21,467 nt of DNA, taken from NCBI GenBank assembly GCA_964244115.1, contig CAXTHM010000062.1, positions 1 through 21,467 of the forward strand, given 5' to 3'. Each line of letters starts with the position of its first letter. Positions within the stretch are counted from its first letter, which is position 1. The translations under genes were made by a program, and so were the position numbers. This document shows positions 1 through 8,029 of this stretch, in pieces. The notes under the pieces were generated by a model, which worked only from the letters and a program-made list of their open reading frames with translations, was not told where the DNA came from and made no database searches. The stretch comes from CADCWK01 sp964244115. GTDB taxonomy: Bacteria; Chloroflexota; Chloroflexia; Thermomicrobiales; UBA6265.

Positions 1-37
1 ACCCCCTATGAGTTTCTCGCCCAGCTCCTGTCTCACA

Positions 38-88
38 TGTCCTGAACGAGGACACGGGCTTGAGGAGAACGCTGCCGACCGGTACGAT
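38..88 (+). promoter_or_regulatory. Promoter of the LuxR-type regulator gene, with an upstream dyad
   Basis: A -35-like TTGAGG (60-65) and a -10-like TACGAT (83-88) are separated by exactly 17 bases. This predicts a transcript start near 95 and a leader of about 60 nt. Just upstream lies a perfect inverted repeat, TGTCCT (38-43) and AGGACA (49-54), with a 5-nt spacer; its centre is about 49 bases before the predicted start, where an activator would sit. The leader also has a small TCCCT/AGGGA pairing (129-133 with 143-147) that overlaps the ribosome binding site. All of this is read by eye. Confidence 0.4.
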
Positions 89-156
89 AGCAGGAGCATC
101 CTAACCCATCACGTCGGCCTGTCCGTGCTCCCTGTCAGGATGAGGGACGGTGCGTC

Positions 157-2640
157 ATGGTGTCGATCTCCTCACGCCCAGCGCAGCCACAGCCCGGTCC
201 TGCCCCGGGACCCGAGCTCACCGTGATCGTGGCGCGGGGTGATCCCCCGTGTCCGCCCGCGGTCACCCCGTTGATCGGCCGGGATCACGACCTCGCCGCG
301 ATCGCCGCCTGGCTGACCGAACCCCACACCCGCCTGATCACGATCACCGGCCCCGGTGGCGTCGGCAAGACGACGCTCGCCGTCGAGGTCGCCCGGGCCC
401 TCGGCGAGTCCACGCAGGTTCGGGTCGAGGTCATCCCCCTGGCGGCGATCTCGGACCCCGGGTTGCTCCCGGCGACCATCGGCCGCACCCTCGGCGGGAC
501 GACGCCCACCGCCCCGGCCCTCGTCGCGATGCTGGGTCGCGTCACTCGCGCCGCGCCGCTCCTGCTCGTCCTGGACAACTTCGAGCATCTGCTCGACGGC
601 GCCCTGCTCGTCGGCGAGATCCTCGCCGGCTGCCCGAACGTCCGCGTCATCGTCACCAGCCGGGAGCGGCTCCGTCTGCGCGGGGAGCACGAGTACATCC
701 TCGGGCCGCTCGGCCTGCCCCCGGCCGCGACCGGGACGCCGACCGACTTCGCCGTCGCCGCCGCGTCCCCGGCCGTGACGATGTTCGTCGAGCGGATGCG
801 CGACGTCCGGGCCAGCTTCCGGCTCGAACCGGCCAACGCCGGCCACATCGCCGAACTCTGCCGGCGGCTGGACGGCTTGCCGCTCGCCCTCGAACTCGCC
901 GCCGCCCGGACCAAGGCCCTGCCGCTCGCGTTCCTCGTCGCCCGGCTGGACCACAGCCTCGCCCTGTTCGACCGCGGCGCCCGGGACCAGGACGACCGGC
1001 ATCAGACCCTGACCGCTGTCGCCGCCTGGTCGTACGCCTTGCTCAGCCCGGACGAGCAGCGCACCTTCCGGCGGCTGTCCGCCCTGCCGGGCGCGTTCCC
1101 GCTGGCGGCCGCGCTGGCCGTCTGCGCCGAGGGGCCGGCGCCGGTCGGGACGCCCCCTCGTGATCCGGATCATCCGGACGCGGTCCTCGGGATGCTCAAC
1201 CAGCTCACCTCCCTCGTCGACAAGAGCCTGCTCAATCAGGCCCCGCCCGACGACCGCCCCGGGGACGAGCCGTGGTTCGTCATGCTGGAGACCCTGCGCC
1301 AGTTCGGACTGGAGCGGCTCCGGGACGCGGGCGAGGAAGAGGAGACCAGGGACCGCTACGCCCACTGGGTGGTCGCGGCGGTGATCGCGGCCAGCTCCCC
1401 GACCCCCAGCGCCTTCGTCCCGCCGACGCAGTTCCGCTTCTGCGGCACTCACCTGGCCGGCATCCGGGCCGCGCTCGCCTGGCTGGAATCGACCGGGGAA
1501 CTCGGTCCGCTCGTCCCGCTCGCGATCCAGGTCGAACCGTTCTGGATGCTGCGCTCGTTCCGGACGGAGGGCATCGGCTGGTGCGAGCGCATCCTGGCGC
1601 ACCCGGCCTTCGCGAGCCTCCCGGAGGCCGACCGCGGCGGGATCTGGCTGATCACCGCCAACCTCGCCCGGACCCAGGCAATGCTGCCGCGCTCGATGCG
1701 CTGCGCCGAGGAGGCGCTCGCCGCCTTCACCGCGGCTGACCATGCCCTCGGGGTCGCCGCGGCCGAGAACCTGCTCGGCGCGATCGCCCGGACGGGCGGC
1801 GATCTCGGGCGGGCCCGGCCGCACGCCCAGCGGGCGATGGACCTGTTCGAGTCCTTCGGCGATGCCCACTGGCGCGCCCTGACCCGCTGCAACCTCGGCG
1901 CGGTGCTGATCCACACCGGCGACATCGAGCGGGCGCTCGAACTGCTGCTGGATGCCGAGCGGCTCTACCGCGACCAGGAGAACGCCTGGGGCGTCGGGAC
2001 GACCCTGGTCAACCTGGCCTTCGTGGCCCGGGTGCAGCGGCGGTTCGACGACACGATCGCCTACTACCGGGAAGCCCTCCAGATCTTCGAGACGATCCGT
2101 CCCCGAGAGAGCCTGCTCGATGTCGTGAGCGGGGTCGCCGTGATCGCCGGCGACCGCGGGCTCCACGCCGACGCCCTGCGCTTACTGACGGCGATCGAGG
2201 TCAACCGGGTCGCGATCGCCTACCACCTCGAGGCGCCCTACGACGTCGTCGCCCGGCAGACCCGGGACCAGGCCCGGGCGCTCCTCCCGCCCGAGGTCGC
2301 GGACAGCGCCGCGGCGGCCGGCGAGCGCCTGTCCTTCGGCGCCCTGATCTCGGAGGCGGACGCCCTGCTCGAGGAGATCGCCAGGCGGCTGGCCCAGGGA
2401 TCGGACAGCGACGGCAGCCGGACACCGGCCGGTCGCCTCGCCGGCCGGTTCGGCCTCACCCACCGGGAGATCGAGGTCCTTGGTCTGATCGCCGAGGGCA
2501 TCTCCGACCGGGAGATCGGCGAGCGCCTCTACATCAGTCCCCGGACGGCGATGCGCCACGTCGCCAACATCCTCCTCAAGCTCGGCGTCGGCAGCCGGAC
2601 CGCGGCCGCATCGCTGTTCCTGCGCGAGTCCGTGACGTAG
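157..2640 (+). CDS. LuxR-family transcriptional regulator with STAND/NB-ARC-like ATPase and TPR region
   Basis: This 827-residue protein is a large signal-integrating transcription factor of the MalT/LAL-like type, acting in the cytoplasm. A Walker A motif GPGGVGKTT is at residues 65-73, a Walker B segment LLLVLDNFEHL at about 135-145, a sensor-type VIVTSRERLRLRG at about 164-176 and the NB-ARC GLPLALELAAAR motif at about 240-251. Residues about 495-690 look like TPR helices. The C-terminus (767-827) is a LuxR/GerE helix-turn-helix beginning LTHREIEVL. In this family, ligand binding to the repeats triggers ATP-driven oligomerisation and DNA binding; the ligand here is unknown. The ATG at 157 is preceded by GAGGGA (142-147). 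The next gene, same strand and 417 bases away, encodes the repeat-sortase protein and is a plausible target (inference). The domain call is firm; the regulon is not. Confidence 0.9.
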   Translation: MVSISSRPAQPQPGPAPGPELTVIVARGDPPCPPAVTPLIGRDHDLAAIAAWLTEPHTRLITITGPGGVGKTTLAVEVARALGESTQVRVEVIPLAAISDPGLLPATIGRTLGGTTPTAPALVAMLGRVTRAAPLLLVLDNFEHLLDGALLVGEILAGCPNVRVIVTSRERLRLRGEHEYILGPLGLPPAATGTPTDFAVAAASPAVTMFVERMRDVRASFRLEPANAGHIAELCRRLDGLPLALELAAARTKALPLAFLVARLDHSLALFDRGARDQDDRHQTLTAVAAWSYALLSPDEQRTFRRLSALPGAFPLAAALAVCAEGPAPVGTPPRDPDHPDAVLGMLNQLTSLVDKSLLNQAPPDDRPGDEPWFVMLETLRQFGLERLRDAGEEEETRDRYAHWVVAAVIAASSPTPSAFVPPTQFRFCGTHLAGIRAALAWLESTGELGPLVPLAIQVEPFWMLRSFRTEGIGWCERILAHPAFASLPEADRGGIWLITANLARTQAMLPRSMRCAEEALAAFTAADHALGVAAAENLLGAIARTGGDLGRARPHAQRAMDLFESFGDAHWRALTRCNLGAVLIHTGDIERALELLLDAERLYRDQENAWGVGTTLVNLAFVARVQRRFDDTIAYYREALQIFETIRPRESLLDVVSGVAVIAGDRGLHADALRLLTAIEVNRVAIAYHLEAPYDVVARQTRDQARALLPPEVADSAAAAGERLSFGALISEADALLEEIARRLAQGSDSDGSRTPAGRLAGRFGLTHREIEVLGLIAEGISDREIGERLYISPRTAMRHVANILLKLGVGSRTAAASLFLRESVT

Positions 2641-2677
2641 GGGACGCGTGATCGAACCTGGCCTCTGCAACGCGAAC

Positions 2678-2698
2678 GGTCTGGTATGGCAGCAGACC
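2678..2698 (+). terminator. Possible terminator hairpin after the regulator gene
   Basis: GGTCTG (2678-2683) and CAGACC (2693-2698) form a perfect 6-bp stem around a 9-nt loop, 38 bases after the stop codon. There is no T tract; a C-rich stretch follows. This is a weak candidate. Confidence 0.25.
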
Positions 2699-2790
2699 CC
2701 TCCCCCATGAAACCCGAACGCCCTGCGACGCGAAATCCCCATCAGTCAACCGGTCCATGCCTGTACTGGGTCCGCTGTCACCCCGTCACA

Positions 2791-2810
2791 AATGAGTAGA
2801 ACTACTCATT
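2791..2810. promoter_or_regulatory. Perfect 20-bp palindrome, candidate operator
   Basis: The arms AATGAGTAG (2791-2799) and CTACTCATT (2802-2810) are exact reverse complements with a 2-base centre. The site is AT-rich in a GC-rich setting, lies 248 bases before the adhesin-sortase start, and abuts the weak promoter candidate at 2809-2837. It has the size and symmetry of a binding site for a dimeric helix-turn-helix protein. The neighbouring LuxR-type regulator is the obvious candidate binder, but the sequence alone does not show this. Confidence 0.45.
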
Positions 2811-3057
2811 CGACGGCCTTCCGCCGATCTACATACTTTCACCCACGAGGGTCGCGACAGCTACCGGCACTATGGACACGAACGGCTTGCCTGGCCAGGG
2901 CGAACTAATGGTGCCGTCATAGCCTCCCTCGATCGTGCCATCAGTGCTCGGGCTGCCGCTGCGCGTCCGCGAGTTCCGTTCCGGCTGGCGTGCGTCCGGC
3001 CGCGTTCCCCGGTCCGTCTGTGCTGGAAGACATCTGCTCTCTAGGAGGGTATCGGTC

Positions 3058-6000
3058 GTGAACCATTCCACGTCGGCGGTTCCTCGCTGGCTGCGCACCG
3101 GAGCGCAGCTGCTCATGACCCTGAGTCTGCTGCTCGCACTGCTCGGACCGATCGCCCAGAGCCAGGCGGCCCCACCGGCCGCCTCGGACGTGGCGCCGGC
3201 CGCCATCGCCGGGGATCCCGACCCCTCACTGGAACCGGAGCCCGAAGAGCTGCCGGTGGACGACCCCTACGCATCGGATGACGCCGCGCCGGAGGACGTT
3301 CCCCCCGACGACGCCGCGCCATCCGAGGATGCCCCCTCGTACGACACCAACATCACGATCTCCAAGTGGCTCTGCCCGTCCGGCTACGACTACACCGACC
3401 CCGAGTCCCGGCCGGACGAGGACTGCACCGAGCCGCTCGACGGCATCCCGTTCGAGCTGAGCTCCGGTGACTACGGCTCCGTCACCTCCACCACCGGTGA
3501 CTATGGAAGCGGCCAGGCCCAGTTCTTCGACTTCCCGGCAGGTTCCTACGACCTCACGGAGGTCTCGTCCCCCTACGGGAACGATGGCTTCCGGGTCTGC
3601 AACGACTTCGGCTACGGCAACCCCGGCGCCGAGCCGGCCAGTGTCGGCGAGCCGTTCAGCTTCGAGGTCCCGGCCGACCAGTCGTTCAACGGCTTCTGCG
3701 ACTGGTACAACGTGCCGTCCGGCAACAGCATCACCATCTATAAGTGGCTCTGCCCGTCCGGCTACGATGACGAGGCTCAGAACGCCGACCCGCAATACGA
3801 CTGCACGGAGGCCCTCGACGGGATCGAGTTCACCCTCTACGACCAGTCCTCCAATGAGACGACCGCCGTCACCGGCGACGAGTCGTCCGGCCAGGTCGTC
3901 TACGACGGGCTCGATCCCGGCGATTACCAGGTCGCGGAGACGAACTCCGACGACCCGTACGACAGCTACATCATCCGCTGTTACACCGGCAACCAGGCCT
4001 GGCTGGGCGACTACGAGTCCCACGGGATCGACGACCGATACCCGTACTCGTTCCAGGATGGCCAGTCCCTCGACATCTCCTGCAACTGGTACGACATCCC
4101 CGGCGGCAACACCATCACGATCTCCAAGTGGCTCTGCCCCTACCAGTACGATTACACCGACCCAGAGTCCCGGCCGGACGAGGACTGCACCGAAGCCCTC
4201 GACGGCGTCGACTTCGAGCTCACCCCGGTCGGCCTGAACACGACCTCCGTCACGGCCACGACCGGCGAACCGGACCCCGGCATCGCCCGGTTCTCCGGCT
4301 TCGGTCCCGGCTCCTATGACCTCGTCGAGACGACCACGACCTACGGCACCGACGGCTTCCGGATCTGCAACGATTTCGGCTTCGGCGACCCCGGCGCCGA
4401 GCCGGCTACCGTCGGCGAACCGTTCACGTTCGAGGTCCCGACCAACGAGCCCTTCAACGGCGTCTGCAACTGGTACGACGTGCCGGACACCGTCACGACC
4501 GATGCGACCGACAACGTCATCACGATCTACAAGTGGCTCTGCCCGTCGGACTACGACTACCAGACCGAGGGTTCCGACCCGCAGTCCGACTGCACCCAGT
4601 CCCTCGACGGGATCGAGTTCACGCTCACCGGGCCGGACGACGGCGACAGCGACACCGCCACCATCGGGGACGTGACCGCTGGCCAGGTCAGCTTCGGCCC
4701 CCTGGACGCCGGGGACTACTCGGTGGCGGAGTCGGCCTCGGGGTCGTACGACTCCTACGTCATCCGGTGCTACACCGGGGAGCAGGAGTGGCTGGCCGAC
4801 TACGCCTCGTACGGCCTCGACTATGCTTACCCGTTCAGCTTCGTCGAGGGTCAGTACCTCAACATCTCCTGCAACTGGTACGACATCCCCGGTGGCAACA
4901 CCGTCACGGTCTACAAGTGGCTCTGCCCGTACGGCTACGACAAGGAGGCCGATCAGGCCAACCCGGAGCTCGACTGCACCCAGTGGGTCGACGGGATCGA
5001 CTTCAGCCTGACGCCGGCCGGAGGGGAGCCCATCACCCAGACGACCGGCTCCGATGGACCGGGCTGGACGACCTTCACCGATCTGGACCCAGGGTCCTGG
5101 TCGCTCACCGAGAGCTCGTCGCCCTACCAGTCCGGCGGGTTCGTCCGCTGCTATAACCTCGATGCCGAGCCCGGCGACTACGGGCTGATCGACACCGGCG
5201 ATGAGTACCCGATCGACTTCCCGGCCGGCGGGTCCTACCACGTCGTCTGCGACTGGTACAACCTGCCGTACGACAACAGCATCACGATCTACAAGTGGAA
5301 CTGCCCGTACGGCTACGAGTACCCGTCCGACACCGCCGACCCCTATACCGACTGCACCGAGGTCTCCAGCGGCATCGAGTTCACCGCCTCCAACCTGGAG
5401 TCGACCTACACCGGCGCGACTGGTGATGACGGACCCGGCACGCTCGTCTTCGACGGCCTGACACCCGGGACCTGGACGGTCCAGGAGACCGTCCCGACCG
5501 GCTACTCCGGCGTCATCACGGCCGACTGCTACGAGCAGGGCGACGAGCCGAACCCGGCCTACGGCTACGGCGAGGGCGTCTGGGACTCCGAGGTCGACAT
5601 CCCGACCGAGGGCTCGACGCACTGGGTCTGCAACTGGTTCGACCTCTATGCCGACGACCCCGGCGACGTCGTGATCTACAAGTGGACCTGCCCCGAGGGC
5701 TACGACATCTACGGCTACGGCGCCAACGCCGCCGCTGACTGCACCCAGGCCACCAACGGCGTCCAGTTCAACGCCGAGGGGCCAGGGTACACCTCCCAGT
5801 CCGACACCGGCGACGCGATCGACGGGGCGGTGATGTTCGGCGGGCTCGAACCCGGTGACTACACCTTCACCGAGACGCTCCCGGCCGACACGCTCTACGT
5901 CTTCATCGCGGACTGCACCGGCACCAGTGTCGACGTCGTCCACCCCTACCCGCTCTACGTCGGCAACCCGCTGGTCGTGCGGGTCAACCCAGGCGACCGG

Positions 6001-7164
6001 ATCGTCTGCAACTGGTACAACGTGCCGAGGTACCGCGACGGCACGATCGTCCTGACCAAGTACATCTGCTCGACCCCGACCTACACCAATGCGGTGAACT
6101 GCGAGATCTATGAGGGTGGCGCCACCTTCACCCTGCTCCATCGGGAGGGCGGCAGTCTGACCGACGTCTCCGACGGGACGACCGGCGCCAACGGCCAGTT
6201 GGCCTGGTACGGCCTCGACCCCGGCCAGTACACCGTCCGGGAGGAGGGCGGCTCCTACTGCCGCATCACCTCCAGCCAGATCGACGATGGCTACATCGGC
6301 GTGACGGACGGCGCGACGACCTACGTCACCGTCTACAACTGCACGTCGACGAGCGACCCAAGCCCCGGCAAGCCGAAGCCGAGCAACGCGCCCCCGGGCA
6401 AGTTCCCGGACACCGGCGTCGACCCGAACGCGGCCGTCGGCCCGCCCACCGGTCCGATCGCCGGCGCATCCTCCCCGAGTCCGAGCGAGGATTCGGCGGA
6501 CGCCGCCAGTGACGACGCCTCCGGCAGCGCCGAACCGTCCAGCTGCCCCGTCCTCAGCGACCCGAACGAGACCCTCAGCCCCTCGCCCAGCGCGTCGGAG
6601 TCGGCCTCGCCCTCCCCGTCACCGAGCGAGCAGGAGGTCACGGCCGCCAGCCTCGCCCCGTCGCCGGACGCCGACGTGGAGACCTGCGACCGGGGTGAGG
6701 TCCCGGCCAACATCGTGGTCGACGCGGTGGACATGAACCTCGACATCGAGGTGATCGAGACCGTTGACGGCGTCATGCAGGCGCCGACCGGGGCCGAGTT
6801 CGCCTCCTGGTACCGCGAGACGAGCCGGCTGGGCGAGGAGGGCCCGATCGTGCTCGCCGGCCACGTCAACTACTGGAACGTGCCCGAGGGCCCGTTCTAC
6901 GGCCTGGCCCAGATGGTGGCCGGCGACATCATCACCGTCACCGGTGACGACGGCGGCATCTATGAGTACGTGGTCCGCTCGACGGAGCAGTTCCCGTCCG
7001 ACGCCTCGCCGAACGAACTGTTCGAGTCCGTCGACCAGAGCGCGGGCGGGGAGACGATGGTCCTCATCACCTGCGGCGGCGAGTGGGACCCCTCGATCAG
7101 TGAGTACAACGAGCGCACCGTCGTGGTCGCGACCCGGGTCCCGGCCGGCGACGAGGGCTCCTGA
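3058..7164 (+). CDS. Secreted SpaA-like repeat protein fused to a C-terminal sortase domain
   Basis: This 1368-residue exported protein starts at GTG 3058, chosen because AGGAGGG ends 8 bases upstream and a signal peptide follows at once (WLR, then a Leu-rich core, likely cut near SQA-AP at about 37). After an acidic linker come eight prealbumin/SpaA-like repeats, starting near residues 98, 223, 351, 486, 614, 740, 870 and 995. Each has a first-strand Lys in K[WY], a Y/W-x-[LVF]-x-E box and four Cys. A Pro/Ser linker (about 1108-1215) carries FPDTG at 1116-1120. Residues about 1216-1366 are a class E/F-like sortase: AGHVN with His1269, LITCGG with Cys1339, NERTVV with Arg1353. No C-terminal membrane anchor is seen. 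SpaA domains often form Lys-Asn/Asp isopeptide bonds; sortases join sorting motifs to amines. Self-processing at FPDTG is inference. Confidence 0.88.
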   Translation: MNHSTSAVPRWLRTGAQLLMTLSLLLALLGPIAQSQAAPPAASDVAPAAIAGDPDPSLEPEPEELPVDDPYASDDAAPEDVPPDDAAPSEDAPSYDTNITISKWLCPSGYDYTDPESRPDEDCTEPLDGIPFELSSGDYGSVTSTTGDYGSGQAQFFDFPAGSYDLTEVSSPYGNDGFRVCNDFGYGNPGAEPASVGEPFSFEVPADQSFNGFCDWYNVPSGNSITIYKWLCPSGYDDEAQNADPQYDCTEALDGIEFTLYDQSSNETTAVTGDESSGQVVYDGLDPGDYQVAETNSDDPYDSYIIRCYTGNQAWLGDYESHGIDDRYPYSFQDGQSLDISCNWYDIPGGNTITISKWLCPYQYDYTDPESRPDEDCTEALDGVDFELTPVGLNTTSVTATTGEPDPGIARFSGFGPGSYDLVETTTTYGTDGFRICNDFGFGDPGAEPATVGEPFTFEVPTNEPFNGVCNWYDVPDTVTTDATDNVITIYKWLCPSDYDYQTEGSDPQSDCTQSLDGIEFTLTGPDDGDSDTATIGDVTAGQVSFGPLDAGDYSVAESASGSYDSYVIRCYTGEQEWLADYASYGLDYAYPFSFVEGQYLNISCNWYDIPGGNTVTVYKWLCPYGYDKEADQANPELDCTQWVDGIDFSLTPAGGEPITQTTGSDGPGWTTFTDLDPGSWSLTESSSPYQSGGFVRCYNLDAEPGDYGLIDTGDEYPIDFPAGGSYHVVCDWYNLPYDNSITIYKWNCPYGYEYPSDTADPYTDCTEVSSGIEFTASNLESTYTGATGDDGPGTLVFDGLTPGTWTVQETVPTGYSGVITADCYEQGDEPNPAYGYGEGVWDSEVDIPTEGSTHWVCNWFDLYADDPGDVVIYKWTCPEGYDIYGYGANAAADCTQATNGVQFNAEGPGYTSQSDTGDAIDGAVMFGGLEPGDYTFTETLPADTLYVFIADCTGTSVDVVHPYPLYVGNPLVVRVNPGDRIVCNWYNVPRYRDGTIVLTKYICSTPTYTNAVNCEIYEGGATFTLLHREGGSLTDVSDGTTGANGQLAWYGLDPGQYTVREEGGSYCRITSSQIDDGYIGVTDGATTYVTVYNCTSTSDPSPGKPKPSNAPPGKFPDTGVDPNAAVGPPTGPIAGASSPSPSEDSADAASDDASGSAEPSSCPVLSDPNETLSPSPSASESASPSPSPSEQEVTAASLAPSPDADVETCDRGEVPANIVVDAVDMNLDIEVIETVDGVMQAPTGAEFASWYRETSRLGEEGPIVLAGHVNYWNVPEGPFYGLAQMVAGDIITVTGDDGGIYEYVVRSTEQFPSDASPNELFESVDQSAGGETMVLITCGGEWDPSISEYNERTVVVATRVPAGDEGS
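3349..6345 (+). repeat. Eight tandem SpaA-like repeat units with an A-B-A-B start
   Basis: Units begin near 3349, 3724, 4108, 4513, 4897, 5275, 5665 and 6040, each 100-135 codons long. Units 1 and 3 resemble each other (YTDPESRPDEDCTE, GF R/I CNDFG, GEPF.FEVP). Units 2 and 4 form another pair (SY.IRCYTG, then ISCNWYDIPGGN). This indicates duplication of a two-domain block. Units 5-8 are more diverged. All eight keep the Lys, the Glu box and four cysteines. Confidence 0.85.
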
Positions 7165-7169
7165 TCCCG

Positions 7170-7201
7170 CCGGTGCCGGCCACCTGTGGGGCCGGCACCG
7201 G
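7170..7201 (+). terminator. Strong hairpin terminator after the adhesin-sortase gene
   Basis: A perfect 12-bp GC-rich stem, CCGGTGCCGGCC (7170-7181) with GGCCGGCACCGG (7190-7201), surrounds an 8-nt loop and begins six bases after the stop codon. No long T tract follows, as is common in high-GC bacteria. The rest of the gap to 7472 shows no gene. Confidence 0.6.
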
Positions 7202-7472
7202 ATCCTTCACCTGGTCTTGAATACGTCCAGTGGCGCCAGTTTCTCGAAAGAGACCCGGCGCCGCTGCGTCTGCGGCAGGCAATTCGCCAGTAGAATGTGG
7301 AAAGTCGCGGTCCCTGTGGCGGGAAAATCGCCTCTTCCGTACCATTGAGATGCCTGGGTGAGGTCAGGTCAGGGACCGTGGCTAGTCGCTCTGTAATTTC
7401 GGTCGGGATCCGGCACCGTCCCGTGGCAAACTGTGCGGACCATGCCACCCAAGCCACCGAGGAGCCAACCAG

Positions 7473-7886
7473 ATGACGATGCCGTCCGACATTCTGGCCT
7501 ACAACCGCACGGTCATCGCGGACTTCCGGGCCAGCGGGCGCCGGGCCGACGACCGGCCGATGCTGCTCCTGACGACGACCGGCGCCCGGACCGGTCAGCC
7601 GCGGACCTCGCCGATGATGTTCGCCTCCCTCTCCGGCCGGACGATCATCATCGGGTCCAACATGGGCGCCCCGAAGCACCCGGACTGGTACCACAATCTC
7701 GTCGCCAACCCGACCGTCACCGTCGAGGCCGACGGCGAGGAATGGGATGCGACCGCGACGACCGTCACCGGCGACGACCGGGCCGCGCTCTGGGCCGAGC
7801 TCGTCGCCGAGCGCCCCTTCTTCACCGACCACCAGGCCAGGACCGACCGCCAGATCCCGCTCGTCGAACTCGTCCGCCAGGCGTAG
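7473..7886 (+). CDS. Deazaflavin (F420)-dependent nitroreductase/quinone reductase family protein
   Basis: This 137-residue protein belongs to the Ddn-like F420H2-dependent family (split beta-barrel; PF04075 type). Typical landmarks are LLLTTTGARTGQPRTSP (about 31-47), which includes the cofactor-binding loop, then GSNMGAPKHPDWYHNL (61-76) followed by ANPTVTVE. Members transfer hydride from reduced F420 to quinones, nitro compounds or other small molecules; the substrate cannot be read from sequence. Length is normal for the family. The ATG at 7473 has GAGGAG (7459-7464) eight bases upstream. It faces an LLM-class oxidoreductase, another family that commonly uses F420, so the organism probably makes this cofactor (inference). 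Confidence 0.88.
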   Translation: MTMPSDILAYNRTVIADFRASGRRADDRPMLLLTTTGARTGQPRTSPMMFASLSGRTIIIGSNMGAPKHPDWYHNLVANPTVTVEADGEEWDATATTVTGDDRAALWAELVAERPFFTDHQARTDRQIPLVELVRQA

Positions 7887-8029
7887 GAGCCATCGTCGCA
7901 GAGGCCGGCCCTTGTGGTTGTCCCGTCCGTCGCCGCAGACTTCGCCGTCGAGCGATCTCCGCGATCAACTGGTCCGATCTACCGATTCGGCCGCCTCCCG
8001 CGTTATCGACCAGACCACCGCCAGATCGG

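Larger units (their letters stand above)
2641..3057. other. Intergenic region between regulator and adhesin-sortase gene
   Basis: No gene is supported in these 417 bases. They contain a possible terminator hairpin (2678-2698), a perfect 20-bp palindrome (2791-2810) and the ribosome binding site AGGAGGG at 3043-3049. The reading frame of the next gene stays open back to a GTG at 2935, but that stretch lacks a signal-peptide-like N-terminus and has no ribosome binding site, so I treat it as untranslated leader. A possible -10 CATACT lies at 2832-2837, 17 bases after TTCGAC (2809-2814), whose match to a -35 is poor. Confidence 0.6.

Noticed and set aside
172..2166. A 664-residue minus-strand frame opposite the LuxR-type regulator
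   Set aside because: Shadow of a gene with clear Walker, NB-ARC and HTH motifs; no motifs on the minus strand.
2935..3057. Longer N-terminus for the adhesin-sortase protein
   Set aside because: The strong AGGAGGG and signal peptide point to GTG 3058; the upstream codons would bury the signal peptide behind 41 residues.
3226..6141. A 971-residue open frame on the minus strand inside the adhesin-sortase gene
   Set aside because: It is a mirror of the repeat gene in GC-rich DNA; the product is a Val/Gly/Asp/Arg-rich monotone with no domains, while the plus strand has signal peptide, repeats and catalytic motifs.
3349..6345. Regularly spaced repeats that might suggest a CRISPR array or tandem DNA repeat element
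   Set aside because: The period is 100-135 codons, always in frame, and conservation is at the protein level; this is domain duplication.
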